Shown: positions 36,249 to 51,362, numbered from the stretch's first letter. The stretch: 64,000 nucleotides of DNA from Diprion similis (GCF_021155765.1 NC_060111.1:1831001-1895000), one strand, 5' to 3'. The notes: generated by a model not told the origin, from the letters alone. Numbers and translations are program-made.

Positions 36249-36982
36249 GTGAAGTAAATGAAATTCAAAAAATATAATAACAATAATGTGACGACTGGGA
36301 ATAATTTTTTCGGATCTTTTTTTTTTTTTTTTTTTTGGTTGTTATGTAGAATTTTAAATCTTTCTACGTATGTATGTATGTATGATACACAAATCGTATA
36401 TATATATATATTGATGCTTGGGTGGCTTACATGCGAGTTTATAATTACAGTCCAGTTAATTGTAAGACACGAAACGAACTTCCAGCAGAGACGTGGGTGC
36501 CTCTCTTATGATACGCGCATTGCGTATATAACGGTGCGTACGCATCGTCACGTGCACATGTGTATATGTATACATATAGCAATGTGGCTGACAGTCTGTC
36601 AGTCAGTTGGCGGGATAAGTCAGGGTATACGTGGTGATGTCACTGAACTTGCAGGATGTATGGTGATTTGTTTTTCTTTTTCTTTCTTTCTTTTTTAGAC
36701 ACACGAAGAAGGAAAAACGTTTCTCGCACACGTATAATATCATCGAAACAATAATAATTATTGTAATAATAATAATAATCGATTCAGAAAATCATTGCTA
36801 TTATATGTATACGATTAATTAATAACAGTGCACACATACAGAAAACTTGATATTTTCTCATCAGACACGAAGATTCGATTTTTTTTTTCATGTATAACAA
36901 ATAATTATTCAACGATTCAGTTATGCGATCGACTATACATATATATACGACGATAACTGGAAAGAAAGTTGAATGAAATAAT

Positions 36983-37014
<32 letters not shown>

Positions 37015-37347
37015 TAACGGACGAGTCTCTCTTTGATCCAATTAGTTATTAAATAATAATTCGTGAGTTATAATTAACGCGGCGAACGATTTGCAAGTCT
37101 GCGGTCTTAAATTCCGCGGCCAGGCGTGAAAAAAAAAAGTATATAAAGAAAAAAAAACGGCAGGCACGAAGAGGTGCGGTGGCACAGAGTCGAGGCAAAA
37201 AATGAAAAGTGGAAAAAGTAATTTCCCTCGTGGTCCACGTAGGTTATATATATATATATATATATACATATACTCTTACGTATGGCTCGCGGTCACCGAC
37301 TTCCACGGCTGCAAGGAGGTCGCGATCATGAGCGCGTTCACCTCCTT

Positions 37348-37407
37348 GCCTCTTTCCCTCTTTCCCTCTTTCCCTCTTTCCCTCTTTGCCTCTTTGCCTC
37401 CTTGCCT
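37348..37407. repeat. (CCTCTTTC)n octamer minisatellite
   Basis: About seven octamer units, the outer ones varied to CCTCTTTG or CCTCCTTG. Confidence 0.9.
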
Positions 37408-38810
37408 TTTCCCCTGGTGGCCTCCTCCCGATATATGCGACGTGCCCGATGGAGTACAGTTGCAGTCTCCTCACTCCGCTCTCATCCGATCACGAGATTA
37501 CGTCGCTGCCCTGCCTCTCTTGATCTGAATTGATGCTGCGAGCGCGATAACTTTTCTCCATTTATTTATATTTATATATATATATATGCATTATAGGTAA
37601 ACGTATGTTATATAAAAAGCCGCAACAACACACGTGAGAGACGAAGAAACTATAAGATAGAAAAAACGACAAACGTAGTTACCAATTATCGTCATGTAAC
37701 CTATCACAAGGGTACCTATTTACCCAATCCTGACAAATTGACGGTACCTACCTACACACAAACACGAAGCTAGTAACAACACCGTCAAAATAATTTCTTA
37801 GAAACTTGCGGATAGTTTTTGTGAACCGTTACGGATAATCCATGGAAAGAGTGAAGAGTAGCGAAGTGGTTAATTTGGAAAATCTTGTTAAGCGCATGGA
37901 CGGGGTGCAACAGGCGGATAATACGGTTGTTAGAAACCCTCCAGAAAGGATAAAAGCCGAGTCGCGTTCCGGTCTTAATCGGTAAACAATAGGACTGTCG
38001 TTAGGTTGCGGTGAACCCGTCATGAGTAACGAATGGTCAGGTTCTGCTGACGGAGAGAGAGGGTGGAGTCGTGGAGAACATTGGAGACCGAAAAGGGTTG
38101 AGGTTGAACGATAGGGGCTGAAGCGCAGCACGTAGAGTCGACTCGACTCGAGTCGATTGTAACAGTACCCAACTTCAGAACAACCATGGGACTGATTTAC
38201 ACCCCGAATACATGAGAAGAGAATTTATATACACCCATCGGTATAGAAGGGCTGCGATAAATATGCCACCGCAGGATGATCTTCCTTTCCCCAAATCCAT
38301 GATTAGGTATATCGAATTCCTTATGGTACCCGCGGGGTGTAACGAAATACCTGCCACTGATAGAAGAAAAAAAAAAAAACTCGTCAAATAAACTAAACCT
38401 ACGATAAAACGAATATTTATTTCTAATTTCTATCAATCCAAGATCCGTTGGTCTAAAAAAATTTTTACTTTGATTTTAATACTCCAACTAAACATTTCGT
38501 CAGACCAATAAATTTTAAATTGACCGTAAATTAATTTGATTCGACGAGACTTTTTGTTTCTCAATGATACGGATCCAATTATTTATTTTTCCTCTTTTTT
38601 TATATAACTAATCTAGAATCGCGTGGGTGCGTCGTCGTTCGATTCCGGGAAGTTTACGGGACCCGTGAATGCACGCTTGTATACGTTACATATGTATATA
38701 CATACATACATATATATATAGGTATGTATATGTATACGTGGGAGCGCGAGCCTCAAGTGCAGCGCTGCAACTCGTTGCAGAAAAGGTTCGCGGATTGCAA
38801 AAGAAGGTAA

Positions 38811-38836
38811 GGTGGGGGTGGGGGTGGGGGTGGGGG
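38811..38836. repeat. (GGGGGT)n hexamer repeat
   Basis: Four runs of five Gs separated by T, a strong plus-strand G-quadruplex pattern. Confidence 0.9.
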
Positions 38837-40783
38837 CAGCCCTCGCCGATCGCATAATGCGCTTCACGCGGTCGTCGACCTCGATCAACCGACTCGAAGC
38901 TCACCCGACTTTTGCACAACTTCGAGTCCTAAGGTGGTACCTACATACCTACACACACGTTATATTGTAGGTACGTGCAACGAGGATCACAAGAGGCAGC
39001 GCTCCGGATCGGTGCATCATCGAGTCGCGAACCTCGTACCGTTCCGTTCTTATGCTACATGCAGGTATAATATGTACATGTACACCTACTTGCAAAGTTA
39101 TGCCACCTGCCATGCATCCCGATCACGTGTGCGTTTTGTAATGAAAAAGAGTTTATTAAAAATAATTATTAAAATAAGAAACTTCTTCCACCTTATTTCT
39201 AAATTTAAAATTCATTGTATAGGTACCGTGTCGAGATATTAATTCACAGAATTGCAGTTTAACAGGTTAGAATGAAACGATATTCTACCCCAATTAGAAT
39301 CGTTGATCAAAGTCTTTCGTTACAGTAGTATATCTATATATAAATCAATATCCCAGATGGAATGAAATTAAGAAATTGTGCTAACTCGCATTATTGTACT
39401 TCTTATACAGAGCTTAACCCGCATTATTATTATTGTTATTATTATTATTATTATTATTATACTTGTAAGAGTATAGTATATAGTATAGCCTAATAGTCGC
39501 AGGGAAGCGTCGTCGGACGGTATTATACCCTAAGTAGATATAATCCTATTAGCAAGAATGACTTCTCAAACATTTCTAAATATTGTGAAGTAATTTATGA
39601 GACATTGATGAAAGCAACAGCAGCAACAGCAGCAGCAGAAGCTTTAGAATGAATATTTTCCCCGTAGAGCAAAGTTCCTGGCAAAATTCGGTTTCCTTAA
39701 GCCCTCGTCCTTTACAATGTACACACGCGTGTAATCGTAGTAAGCTTGTTCAGCAACCCCCTGAGGGCGCGAGGGATGAAGGGGGTTTGGGGTCTGTTAC
39801 AGGGAAACCTTCGAGGCCCATTTGTTTAACCGAATATACTTATATTATATTACACTTGCTTTCGATCTCGTAGCGCTCATCACATATTGTTGATTGTCCC
39901 GGTAATTGGATTAACGCGAGAAATGTCAAACCCGTTGTGTTATACAAAGGGACAACCATAATTACGTTTAAACTCATAACATTACACATGTATATACTTA
40001 TATGCAAAATTTGTTCCATTGCAGCTGTCGATTCGTCCACACTATTAATTTCTATATACAGATGCATTATACATATACATATACTTTATAATATCAGCCA
40101 CCTTACGCGACAGGGAGACTTTATACTGTATATGTATAATGTATATAGCTAATACAAACACGATATTGCGTAGCCTACATTAACCGCAGTACCACGATCT
40201 TGAACTGCTCCACTTAACCCGTTGCTCCAGAATTATACTCCATATATAATACACACACAATACATTGACATAGAGCGATACACTTATTTCCTCGGATGTC
40301 ATGCATATAATATAGGTATGTATACCTACTACAATAATACACGCAAGTATTTATACAAGCGCACTTTATATACATATTGCGAATTCATCAAGGACGATGA
40401 TTTCATTTCGTTACCCCGGTATAAAATGGATCGATTTACGCAGGATTCTTGGGACGAAAATGAAAAGTCTTCGAGAGGGAAAGGAGGGAGAGGGGGGGGG
40501 GGGGGTGTCGGCGGGAAAAATTCGGGAGTACTGGTGCAAAGTTATATTTGTCAGAGAGTGTTACACATGGAACGTGACACGTTAGGAGGAGTCCTTGTTC
40601 GCGAGGATGAAGTCCGGGGGTATCGCGGGAAAGGGGCAGGGGGGGGGGGAGGCACGCATCTTCGGGGCCGTCCTAACGGTAGGGCGGGTCACTGGACGCT
40701 GCGCTGCTGCTGCTGCTGCTGAGTTTCCGCGGTGAGGAAAGAGAAACTCTCGCGCCTCGGCAATTGCGGCTATACAATATACA

Positions 40784-40822
<39 letters not shown>

Positions 40823-40846
40823 GTAGGAAGAAGAAGCATTCAGTAT

Positions 40847-40848
<2 letters not shown>

Positions 40849-40877
<29 letters not shown>
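40849..40877. repeat. (GATA)n microsatellite
   Basis: Seven GATA units. Confidence 0.95.
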
Positions 40878-41295
40878 GTATAAGGTACGTCTGCGTAACG
40901 TCGACCTCCTCTCTGGTGCAATGCCCTATCCGTCTTGCGCACCTCGCCGTGAGGTGCGCGTAACTTCCCGAAAGCCGATCGAAGCGCCCTTAATTTATTC
41001 TTCGTTTCGTTTTGTTTTGTTGGTAGGTATATAGGAAGCTACGTAGGTTCGTTACTTTTCGTTGCTTGTTACTCTCTTCCTCTTCCTTTTCCTATATCAT
41101 TCTACTCCCCCCCTTCCCGAAGTATCTCGACGAAGCGCTTCTTTCAGACGTGCGCATCGCAATGGCAATGGCAATGGCAGTGGCAATGGCTGTGGCTGCC
41201 AATGCTGCAGTCCTTGAACTCTGCGCATGACGCTTCCTCTCGTTCCCCCTGAAGCAACAGCAGCAAACTCGGTGTTCTGATTCGATCGCCACCTA

Positions 41296-41357
41296 CTTCT
41301 TCTTGTTCTTCTTATTCTTCTTATTCTTCTTATTCTTCTTATTCTTCTTATTCTTCC
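41296..41357. repeat. (TTCTTCTTA)n nonamer minisatellite
   Basis: About six units, the first with G instead of A. Confidence 0.9.
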
Positions 41358-41593
41358 TCTTCCCCTTATTCCGACAGCAAACTGGCCCGTTCCTCCTTGT
41401 TCAACTCGCTGAAGCTGTATCAGTAGACGTCAGTAGTTCCTTTCGTTCATTCTTGCAGAGAGTGATGCACGTGTGTTCTCGAATTCCTCTGATCTCGACG
41501 CGACATCATCATCATCGTCATCAGCCGTTTCTTGCAGATACAAGAACTTTCCGCAGTAACCTGTATATATATGCATGAATCTATACCTCGTTC

Positions 41594-41624
<31 letters not shown>

Positions 41625-42932
41625 CTTTACATTTCTTTTAACAGAACTTCGCTGCGCTATAAGCTTGCATCTTATACCCTGTAGGGGTACCTTATATGTA
41701 CATACCTACATATATCTAACACGCTCTCGCTGCTGGTCTCGATCTGCACCCGCGTTTTGACCCCATATAATTATACACGCTCTGCAAACTACGTCACGAA
41801 AGGCATTCCTACCTTTACATCCAACAACCGGTCGCTACACCGGCTATACCGCATTATATCTCTATATAGACATATATATGTATATATGCATAGCTGGTCA
41901 GCTGCATTTTAGAACAACGTTAATCGTGCGAACTTCTTTACAGAGCAAAAAAAAAAATAAATAAAAAAAAAATGGGAATGAAGGAAAAAACAATAAAAAT
42001 TAAGAAAGAAACTGGTGAAAAAAAAAGACAAAATTAATTACGTCGAGTGCTGGACACGCGATGACAAATCTTTTGGTCAATGAACAGTTGCGGAAAATGT
42101 AAATTCACACGCGGTACCTTATATAGATATGTATATACGTACATGTATATATAAATAAATACATGTATGTATACATAGATTTCTTACCTACCGATTACCC
42201 GCAAAAAAATGGAAAAAAAAAAGTTTTCAAAAACAGAAAGAGGAAAAAAAAAATAACGAGGATAGAAGTGCGAAGAAGAAGAAGAAGAAGAAGAAGAAGA
42301 ATGATGTAAAAAAGAATTATAATAAAATGTAAAAAAGTTGGTGAACGACGGCTCGTATAAGACGATGAAAAAATTGCCCCGTTTCAGGTCAACGACTCCC
42401 CTTTGACCGCGGTACGGAATTATAATACCCGATGGCGGAGGTCGCGGAGGTTTGATGAACGCCGATAATATACGTGAATCGAAGGGCCCGCCGCCGCGTG
42501 TCGATTAATTCCGGCCTCACGGTTAACAAGTTTTAATCGAAGACCCACGTCAAAGGGTCTCATGTGATCGACTGATGATTAATTAATAGTTATAAATAAA
42601 GAGGGGCCGAATGATCGTTGTCGTCGTGTAGTTGCAAATTAAGATCGAGGTTTAGTGACCGGATAACCGGTAGAATTGAGCGATCCGTTCAGTATTACGG
42701 AATACCGGGTGTGTTAATCGGCGTGTTTATTGTAGGTATACGAGTTCGTCGACCCATCAGCTCGTCCCTCACGTTTTCCGTATAAAAGGAAGAAATTATT
42801 TATTGGTATCACATCTCGTATATACAATTAACAAGAATTGCATTATATATATATATATATACATATACATGCGTTATCATAGGTGTATTAATATATATAT
42901 ATATAACAAGCGTACCTACTGTTAGTCGCATG

Positions 42933-42963
<31 letters not shown>

Positions 42964-43130
42964 GTACGAAGGCGAGTTTACTATCGTTTTACTGCAGCGT
43001 GACGTTACGTAGGTACCGGCAAGACACGACATCCATAAGGCGACCGGTTACACACTGTAACCCGTATAGTATGGATATGCCTTGCTGTTGGGTTAGTCCG
43101 GCCGATGACCCGCGTTTCCTACAACGAGTA

Positions 43131-43174
43131 GGCATGGCATGTCATGGCATGGCATGGCATGGCATGGCATGGCA
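43131..43174. repeat. (GGCAT)n pentamer repeat
   Basis: About eight units with one T substitution. Confidence 0.95.
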
Positions 43175-45718
43175 AGAAGCGAAGCATGGCGTGCGTAAGA
43201 GATGACTGTTCACGCGTTTAGCGTTAGTTTTACAACAGTATGATCGTAAAGGTACCACTAGAGTAAAACGACAGCTATAACTAGACGCCACGTCGTTCTC
43301 GAAGAGTGAGAGAGTGAGAGAGTGAGAGAGAGAGAGAAAAAGAGAGAGACTCTGAAACGATTCGTCAAAAATAAGGAATAAGAATCCAACGCGGAGAACG
43401 AGAACGGTTCAGCTGTACACACGCCTCGGCGCAACGGTATCGTCCCACCCCCTGGAAGAGTAGGACCATTCTAGAACTCATGCATGAACCGAAGGAATGA
43501 ACTTCGGGAAGTTTCGAATCAGTGTCGTGATTGACGATATATAGGACGATGTAGATCCCCGTCCAAAGAAAACCCTAGACTTTTTTATATATATGGGGGT
43601 TGCGAATGAAAGTGGTTTGCAATTTATTTAGGACGTTGGTGATTAATTCTGAAAGTAAGATAAATTTTTTTATACTGCTACAAGTAATATTCTAAAAAAC
43701 AGACTTACCAACACCACTTGCGTTATCAACCCCTAGTTTAATTTCGTCCAGCATTACACGCCGATGGTAGATAACGGAAGTTCGCATTAAACAGTCGAAC
43801 CTAACCCAACAAAATATAATTTAGCACTTGCGATATTCGTGAAACTCATAGCTATATAGTACACTCGTAGATAGATAGATATTGTGTTAATCGTTTCATT
43901 TATCAATTCGTCTCGATTTTGATGACCTGTTTCTCTCGACTTTGTTAAATACAAAGATACGCTGCAGAGTGCGAATGTGGGTGCGTATATATAATATAGG
44001 GATTCGCCATTGGCGGGAAAATTCTTTAACGCGTCTACAACAGAGGTGGTTGCACTCTCAGGATGACGCATGACGCACGCAACGGCTTGACGTAGTACGC
44101 ATATTATCGGCCACGTTTTATGTTATGTATAGAGGTAGGCACGCCGCGGTGTAAAGACGACCGGCACTTCTATTCCGGCCAGCTATGCTAGTTCTGCGTT
44201 CCCGCGAAAGGTAACTGTACAAACCGACTAACCACGCTGCTGCTGCTGCTGCTGCTGATGGTGATGGTGATGATGATGGTGGCAATATCGGTTTATCCAT
44301 CCCGACATTCTACTACGATACAAGTAATTTGTTAATGATGATGATTGTATTTTTTTTTTTTTTTTTTTCAATTGCTTATCATTCTTTTCATCAAGATTCC
44401 AACTTTTTGAAAATAACAATAATAATAATAATAATAAAAAGAAACAATTATTGACGACAAGTGCGTACATCATCGCACGACGAACTGTTATACGATTACG
44501 TATAAATCTATAACGAAGCGTGTTACAAAATACGGAGCGAAGAAAAACCATACAATTTCACATATATATATATATATATATATATAAGTGTAGATATATA
44601 ATTCGTCGATTTCGAAACTATTTCAAAGATATTCCGTATACCGTTATAGGTGCAGGTATCCCGGAACGCTCGGCAGCGCGCGGGTTTCCTTGCTTCCTTG
44701 CTTCCTTGCTACCTTGCTACCTTGCTGCATCACCTCGCCTATGATATAAGGCTGCTCAGTGTTTATTTATATACCTATCTATACGTACATACCTGCCTAT
44801 ACAGGTATATATATATAACATTCTATGTACCCTGCACCATTGCAGCAGCTTATTCTTGGACAATTTACGACCAATTTTCCTCTCCGTGGGAACACGTGGG
44901 TGCCTTATATATATATATATATATATAATGTATATATATATATATATAGACGACTTATAAATTGGATGTAACGCGAATGCCCCAGATATGACAACTTGCA
45001 CAATTCAGATTTACTTCACGGGTCTAACACCTAATGTATAATTATAGATATTATATGATGTAGGTACACATAGACTTACATTATACCTATATATACATGT
45101 ATATCGTTCACCGACGTACGATAGTTCGCAAATTTAGATTCTATTTTCCGTCTTGTTTCATCGCGATTGCTCACTGGAGATTCCAACCATTAAATTATAG
45201 ACCGGTTCTCCAAGGTGTACGTAGGGGAAGAACCGACGACGGTAAGAGATGTTCCGGTATTTTTAGCCCGTGTCTATCACGTTCCGACTATACGCAACGG
45301 AACCACGAGCTTCCGGTGTTTCTTTATTTTTTTTCTTTTTCATCCCTTCATTTTAATCTATTCGTCAATTACAATTATACGTATTACACATCTTATATAC
45401 GAGTATGTAAAATATTATCTTTCGAGCGTCGTCGTCGTTGTTGTCGTTGTTGTTATTTTTATCATTGTCGTCATTAAATTGACTTTTTTTTTTCCTGTTT
45501 TCTTGAAACAAGTCATCGCCGCTGCCGCTGCCGCAGTCGCGGAAGAAACTGTTCGAGGCCGTTTATCCTAGCCACATGCGACTCCCGTGAATCTACAGCA
45601 GTCGCTATATAACTGTACTTTCACACCTTTTACAATGAATACATACATACGTCTAGTGCATAGATGTATGTACGTATATATTACACACACATATATATAT
45701 ATATATGCCTGTTCGTTA

Positions 45719-45749
45719 CAACGCAACGCAACGCAACGCAACGCAACGC
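45719..45749. repeat. (AACGC)n pentamer repeat
   Basis: Six clean units. Confidence 0.95.
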
Positions 45750-48700
45750 TCTCGCTCGTTTCTTCTATTATTTTCTAAGACTCTCGCACGTTTGTTTCTC
45801 GATCCGACGTCGTGTGACGTTTCAAACACGCATGGAGATCGCGTGTTTATAACACACACATGTATATATATATATATATAATGTATGTATGTATACGTAT
45901 ATTATATATGGCCAGTCTGCACACATCCGCAGGAATCGTGAACGAGCCAATGAATGACATAACACCCTTACTCTCCTCAGGGCGTCGACCCGCATCACGG
46001 ATGAAATTTTAATATCCGTGAATGATTAGACGATTGAATACAATAAGAACAGAAAAAAAGAAAGAAACAAGTACAATGTACAAGTTATCGTACAGAGGAA
46101 TATAATAATAAATTGATGAAATTACAATTTAATAAAATTCTCTTTTTATATGTATGTATATATATATATATTAAGCGAAAAGTCGAAGAAACGAAACTTG
46201 CATGTAAAAATACTTTGCAAAAATGTAATTCGAGTTTTTTATGAAGATGTATCCCGTTGATTCCTATATCAAATATTTGTAGGCATAACATGTATCTGCG
46301 CATGTAACGCCGGATTACGTCAACGGGCAATTCGTGGTTCAAACACATATACATGTAGAGAGATACCGATATACATACATATATACGTACATACTGTATA
46401 GAGTTTGTATTTTTCTGACCTACATCACGAAAAGTTCATTGGCTTTCTTTGTAAGCAAGCGCGATGTGATCACACACAAATACTGTGACTAAATATTTTA
46501 CACACGTATATATATACGTTTGTATGATTTTTATACATATATATAGGTATATGTATGTATTTACGTATGTATGTATGCGTGAATGCAGTCAGGTCGCGGT
46601 GATTCGTCCGCACGATAAGCGCCGCTATAATTTTTATACACACGGAATGAAGTGTGCTTCGTGTGTGTATATACATATATATATATATATGTAAGTATAT
46701 ATTTGTTTGCGCGAGTGTGTGTGTATAACAGCATCTACCGACACAAGATTTTCGGAAGTATTCTTGGAACGAGAAACACGTAACACCGGACACTCGATGA
46801 CGCAGATATGGAAACGGAACAAATTCCAGCTATACCGTCTCTAGATAGCGTATGTATGTACATTATAATTCGTGGTAGTAATTTGAACATCTGGGTCGAT
46901 CGACGAGTGAAAAAAAAAAGAAGAAGATTTTTCTTTCCTACTTCCCGTAATTGTTAGAATTAAAAAGACAAATTGTAAAATTTAATTCCATGAAAAAAGA
47001 AAGAAGAATATTAAAATGAAATCAATTTTCCCTCACCTTTTACAAGATAAATAAATCAAATAAATACCAACTGCATAAAATTTGACTGAAATACGAAGGT
47101 GAAATCGAACGTGTAATGGGGTTAGGTGAACAGGTGCGGAGGGATTCGCGCGACTGCAGAATTTCGAGGTGCGTTAGCTACAATGACAGAATTTTCTGGA
47201 CTTTGAGCACACCTACTGTGTACTGCCCGACGCGACGATAGGGGGAGAGACGTGAAAATAGGCTAATCGCCTGCGTCCATTCCATTCGACGGATAAGCGT
47301 CACGAAATGGGAAATGGGGAAGGGAAAGAGAAAAGGAGGGGGGGATTCGCCGCTAAGCTCGGCGATGTGAATGAACTCTTATTTTTAAACGCGAATAGGC
47401 GCATATTATGCGGGCCGGGTATGAGCAATGCTTGATGGTTACTGACCCTGCGCAGCACCGCCGACAATCCTTAGATCGGAACGATCGGAGCGCTGCTACT
47501 CCATTAACCGCGTTAATTTCGTTGCTTTTTTATTCAGAATTTATAGTTTTAGAAAAAAAAAAATAGAAAAGAGAAAAAAATATCTTGGTAGCTAGCAAAG
47601 CCAATATTTACAATTAGTCAAGATTATTCTTAAGGTTCTATTTTCACTGAACCTTGAATTCTTCTTTCGATATTGCGAGTCGATCTTTTGATACTCGATG
47701 TAAGTATATAATACATGGAAGAGCGGCTCGATTTCGACGTTGACGTATGTATAATATCTACAAATTTATATAAGCAATTCTGACAAAAAGTACTCCGACG
47801 CGTCTTCGTTTGACCCAGAAATAAAGAAACGACGTGGATTCTACTCTACAATTGCAATTTCGTAAATTCCGTGAAACAAAAATACATTGTAGTGTTTTTT
47901 TTTTTTAATTTTTTTCATCAAAATTGCGTAAAGAACGGGTCAGTTAATCTCGTTTCCGCGTTTGAGATACACGTTGGATATACGTCAGGGTAAAAAAAAA
48001 GTATCTACATGGAGGACTTCCATCGTCGAACAACAAAGTTTCTAGACAACAACAACAACAACAACAACCACCACCACTACCACCACCACCCCCGTAGTTA
48101 TCAGCCCAATTAGCGGGCAAAAGTAAGCATCTAAAGATAAGCTTCCGCGTCGTCGATAAGCACGAAGAGAAAGAGAAAGAGAAAGAGAAGGATGAAGAGA
48201 AAAAGAAACAGAAGGGGAGAGTGCAGGTGGGGGCAACGTGACCGGGTGAAGACCGGGGTCACCGCGTCGTGGAGCACGTTGCGATGGATGCCCTGACCAT
48301 GCCCGTGTGTGGGTTACCTGGTTAGTGACCGGGACGGGCCACCAGAGTTCAGTGCCATCGTGGCTCCGCCTGCCCGACTGGTAGGTATACATATACACAT
48401 ACACTGCAGGTATATCTATGTATATGCATAATACTGGAGTCGCGTAGTTCGCGCCGACTAATCTCACGCCGATTATCGCCACCCCCTCCTCCTTGCCTCT
48501 TGCCCCTTGCTAGGGTGAGACGCCGCTGTATCAATTATTCCGTTATTATTCGACAAGAAACAAGGCGTTGCAACGATTATTAATCGAGCCGTTTGGCTAT
48601 GAACCATGCATTCGTTTATTCGTTGCAGAGGGTTGGCCATGGGTTTTTGGAACAAAGAATTCCGCAGCTCACCCTTCAATTTGAATTGAAGAAAAATATA

Positions 48701-50747
48701 CAAGTGAAATAAAGTCGGTATGAAAAAGTAGAAGAAAACAGTTGACTTGTCCTTATACGTGAAAAAACCTTTGAAAATTGATATTTTCAGTTTTTTCTAT
48801 TTTACAAAATTAAAAATCCTCTCACAATTCCAGGTTGTTCCTTTTCACCCCTTTTAAATTACCCGCCATTTACAGGTTTTCCGCATTCTCTAGTTATGTG
48901 GCCACCCTGCCATCCTCTTTTCAAATTTTCAAAATTTCTTAAAAATTGTATAAATTCATAACCGTCACCAATAGTACTTCATCGATCGAATTACCTAATC
49001 GATTTCTTGTCTCGATCGATTATGGAATAATTATTATAGTTTATAAACATCGAAAAATCGACCGAAGAATTTTTATTTTTTTTTCCAAAATTCAAAAAAC
49101 GCTGTCGATATATAACACGTATAATTTTCACGACTTTATAATACGTCAGTGAGTTTTCCTCGAGGTACCTAATTCCAAAGAATCGTATAATGGTAGGTAC
49201 GTAGAAGAAGCCTGCAGTGAAGGAAAAGGGAAAGAGGCCCGGCAATTCCTTCGGCAAGTCGGTGACGTAGCCGGGTTTTCAAACGATTTAAAAGGGGCGG
49301 AGGGGATCCGCGGGAGTGTCCGGCTTCTGAGGACGTTGCCCCCAGGTAAATCTCGTAAACACGCTGAGTGCTTATAAGAAGGTTCCGGAGGCCTAGCTGG
49401 CAGGACGCGGACCGCTATTTCATACCGTTCAACTGAGCCAACCTGAGCTCAGCTGAACTGCATATATACCATACTTACATAGACTAACTTGTCGAGAATG
49501 GGGGAGGGGGTTTCTGTTGGATCGGCGTTCGACGAACGTCGATAAATTGCCAAAAACGATTAGTAAAATAGAAATAATAATATTAATAATAGCTTTGGAT
49601 CGATTTGATCGATGCGAAAAACCGAACAACGAAGTCTGATTCGATTCTTTTTTTTTTTTTTTTTTGTTGTTGTTGTTTTTCACTTTCGTACGTTTCGAAG
49701 TTCAAGCTTTTCTTCGTCTTTATCTTTACTGATAAATTTAGTTTTTCTTTATAGAGAATAAATATAGAGAAATTAAACTACTTCCCTATCTCAGGAAAGA
49801 GAAGAGAAGAAGAATCGGAGAAGGATAAATGGACAAACGACGGATGAAAAGGTTGTTAAAAGTCCAGGTGCTTTCCTGGGATCGCGAAAATCACAGAGGC
49901 TGTACGTCCGCCGTTTGGCAACGGAAGCCATCGACACTGTAAAAAGTTAGGTAAAAGTATATATATATATATATCGGCGAACGTGAGTCCTTGAATCCTT
50001 CACCGCCCACGGGGATCATTATTCACGAATCGCGTAATCGCGGAACGCGTCTCTCAGACCTCGATTATTCATTTCAAGTTATACCCGATTCGCGGACATT
50101 GAACGAGGTTGAAAAATCATACAACCTGTAGGAAGGTGAATAATTTCGTGGTCACTTCCTGTCTAAGTATTTAATGAATTTTTTTCTCTCATATTCTGTC
50201 TATTTAACGAAACGAGAATATATTTACAATTAAAAAGTGTAAAGGACGATGTTCAGTCTATACATAGATTACACAGGACACTCTTGGCTCTTCTCTCCGG
50301 TTCCCGATGGGTGTGTGTGTGTGTGTGTGTGTGTAATGCACGGAAAGAGACTCGTCGACGAGTAAGGTGGAGAGGGTGGATTGCGTGGCCGATGACCGAT
50401 CAAAGACTTATTCGTGGTTTGAATAAACGATAGGCGTAACCGTCCTCCGTCCATCGACATCGCCGCGGCTGGGCCACTGAACTTAGGATAGAAACGGACA
50501 GAGAACCGAGGTTAGAAACTCCGTCATCCGTAGTCCCGTGATTCGTGACGTGTGCAAAGCCGACCGCAGCAGTGAAACGCATCGGTCAAATATGCAAAAA
50601 AAAAAAAAAGCGAATATTTCAGATTCGCAAAGTGTTGCATTGTGTTAATATGAGATATGGAATTAGAGACGAGTAGGTATATAAATGTGAAAAAGAGGAC
50701 GAAGAATGAAAAGAAAATGGAGGCAAAGAAGAGAAGAGAAGAGAAGA

Positions 50748-50772
50748 GGGGGGGGGGGGGGGGGGGGGGGGG
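50748..50772. repeat. Poly-G run, 25 bases
   Basis: Uninterrupted guanines following GAGAA repeats. Confidence 0.95.
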
Positions 50773-51317
50773 AGAAAGGGGAGAAAAAAGACAACGTGCA
50801 CGGATGCACAGGGAGCAGTGAACGCGGAGGATAAAGTCTGCGGTGAGTGAGTGAGTAAGTGAGTGAGTAAGTAAACCTGCAAAAGCGAGGGGTCGGTAAC
50901 CTGCGAATGTGCAGCAGCGATGTTACACTTAAGATTTGCTGCAGTCTCGGGCTGTGCAGCTCGCGGTATAGGAAAGAGGTTGAAGAATGCCGATGAAGAA
51001 CGACTGCGGCATGGCAGTTGGGATGGAGTCCGATACCGTCGCCTCATGGTGAACGACGACAAATCACGAAGAATAATAATCAGGGTGGTCTGGGGTCAAT
51101 GACGTGTCGAATTCACGGTTTCCCGTAAACGGATACTCCTATTTAAAGAAACTGACGGATGATTAGAATCAGCCATTCTTACAAACATCTTAAATTTTTT
51201 AAAATTTCTCTAAAAATCATATTTTTCCTAACTCGTACCGAATATATTTATAAGCGTAGATTAAACTATGAGAAAAATCCGCGGATGGATCATCTCCCGC
51301 AAGTTTCGTTTCCGTAT

Positions 51318-51362
51318 ACCTCCAACCTCCAACCTCCAACCTCCAACCTCCAACCTCCAACC
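51318..51362. repeat. (CCTCCAA)n heptamer repeat
   Basis: Six units of a 7-bp motif. Confidence 0.95.

Larger units (their letters stand above)
36213..46000. other. Upstream spacer, no gene recognised
   Basis: Continues the AT-rich spacer. It includes CCTCTTT, GGGGGT, GATA, TTCTTCTTA, GGCAT and AACGC short-unit tandem repeats, poly-G runs near 40492 and 40640, and a one-mismatch ecdysone-element match at 36637-36649. No coding exon or RNA gene recognised. Confidence 0.6.

Noticed and set aside
38638..38652. GTTCGATTCC, resembling a tRNA T-loop
   Set aside because: The flanking bases do not form a T-stem and no other tRNA parts are present.
48290..48370. Short minus-strand ATG frame ending at a GTAACC donor-like site, considered as an upstream E75 first exon
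   Set aside because: Its phase (2) does not fit the phase-1 entry of the first-finger exon, and no acceptor or partner exon is evident.
50619..51062. 147-codon minus-strand frame with Pro/Ser and Leu-Thr-His repeats
   Set aside because: Low-complexity parts come from poly-G and GTGA repeats; no splice-supported exon or homology recognised.
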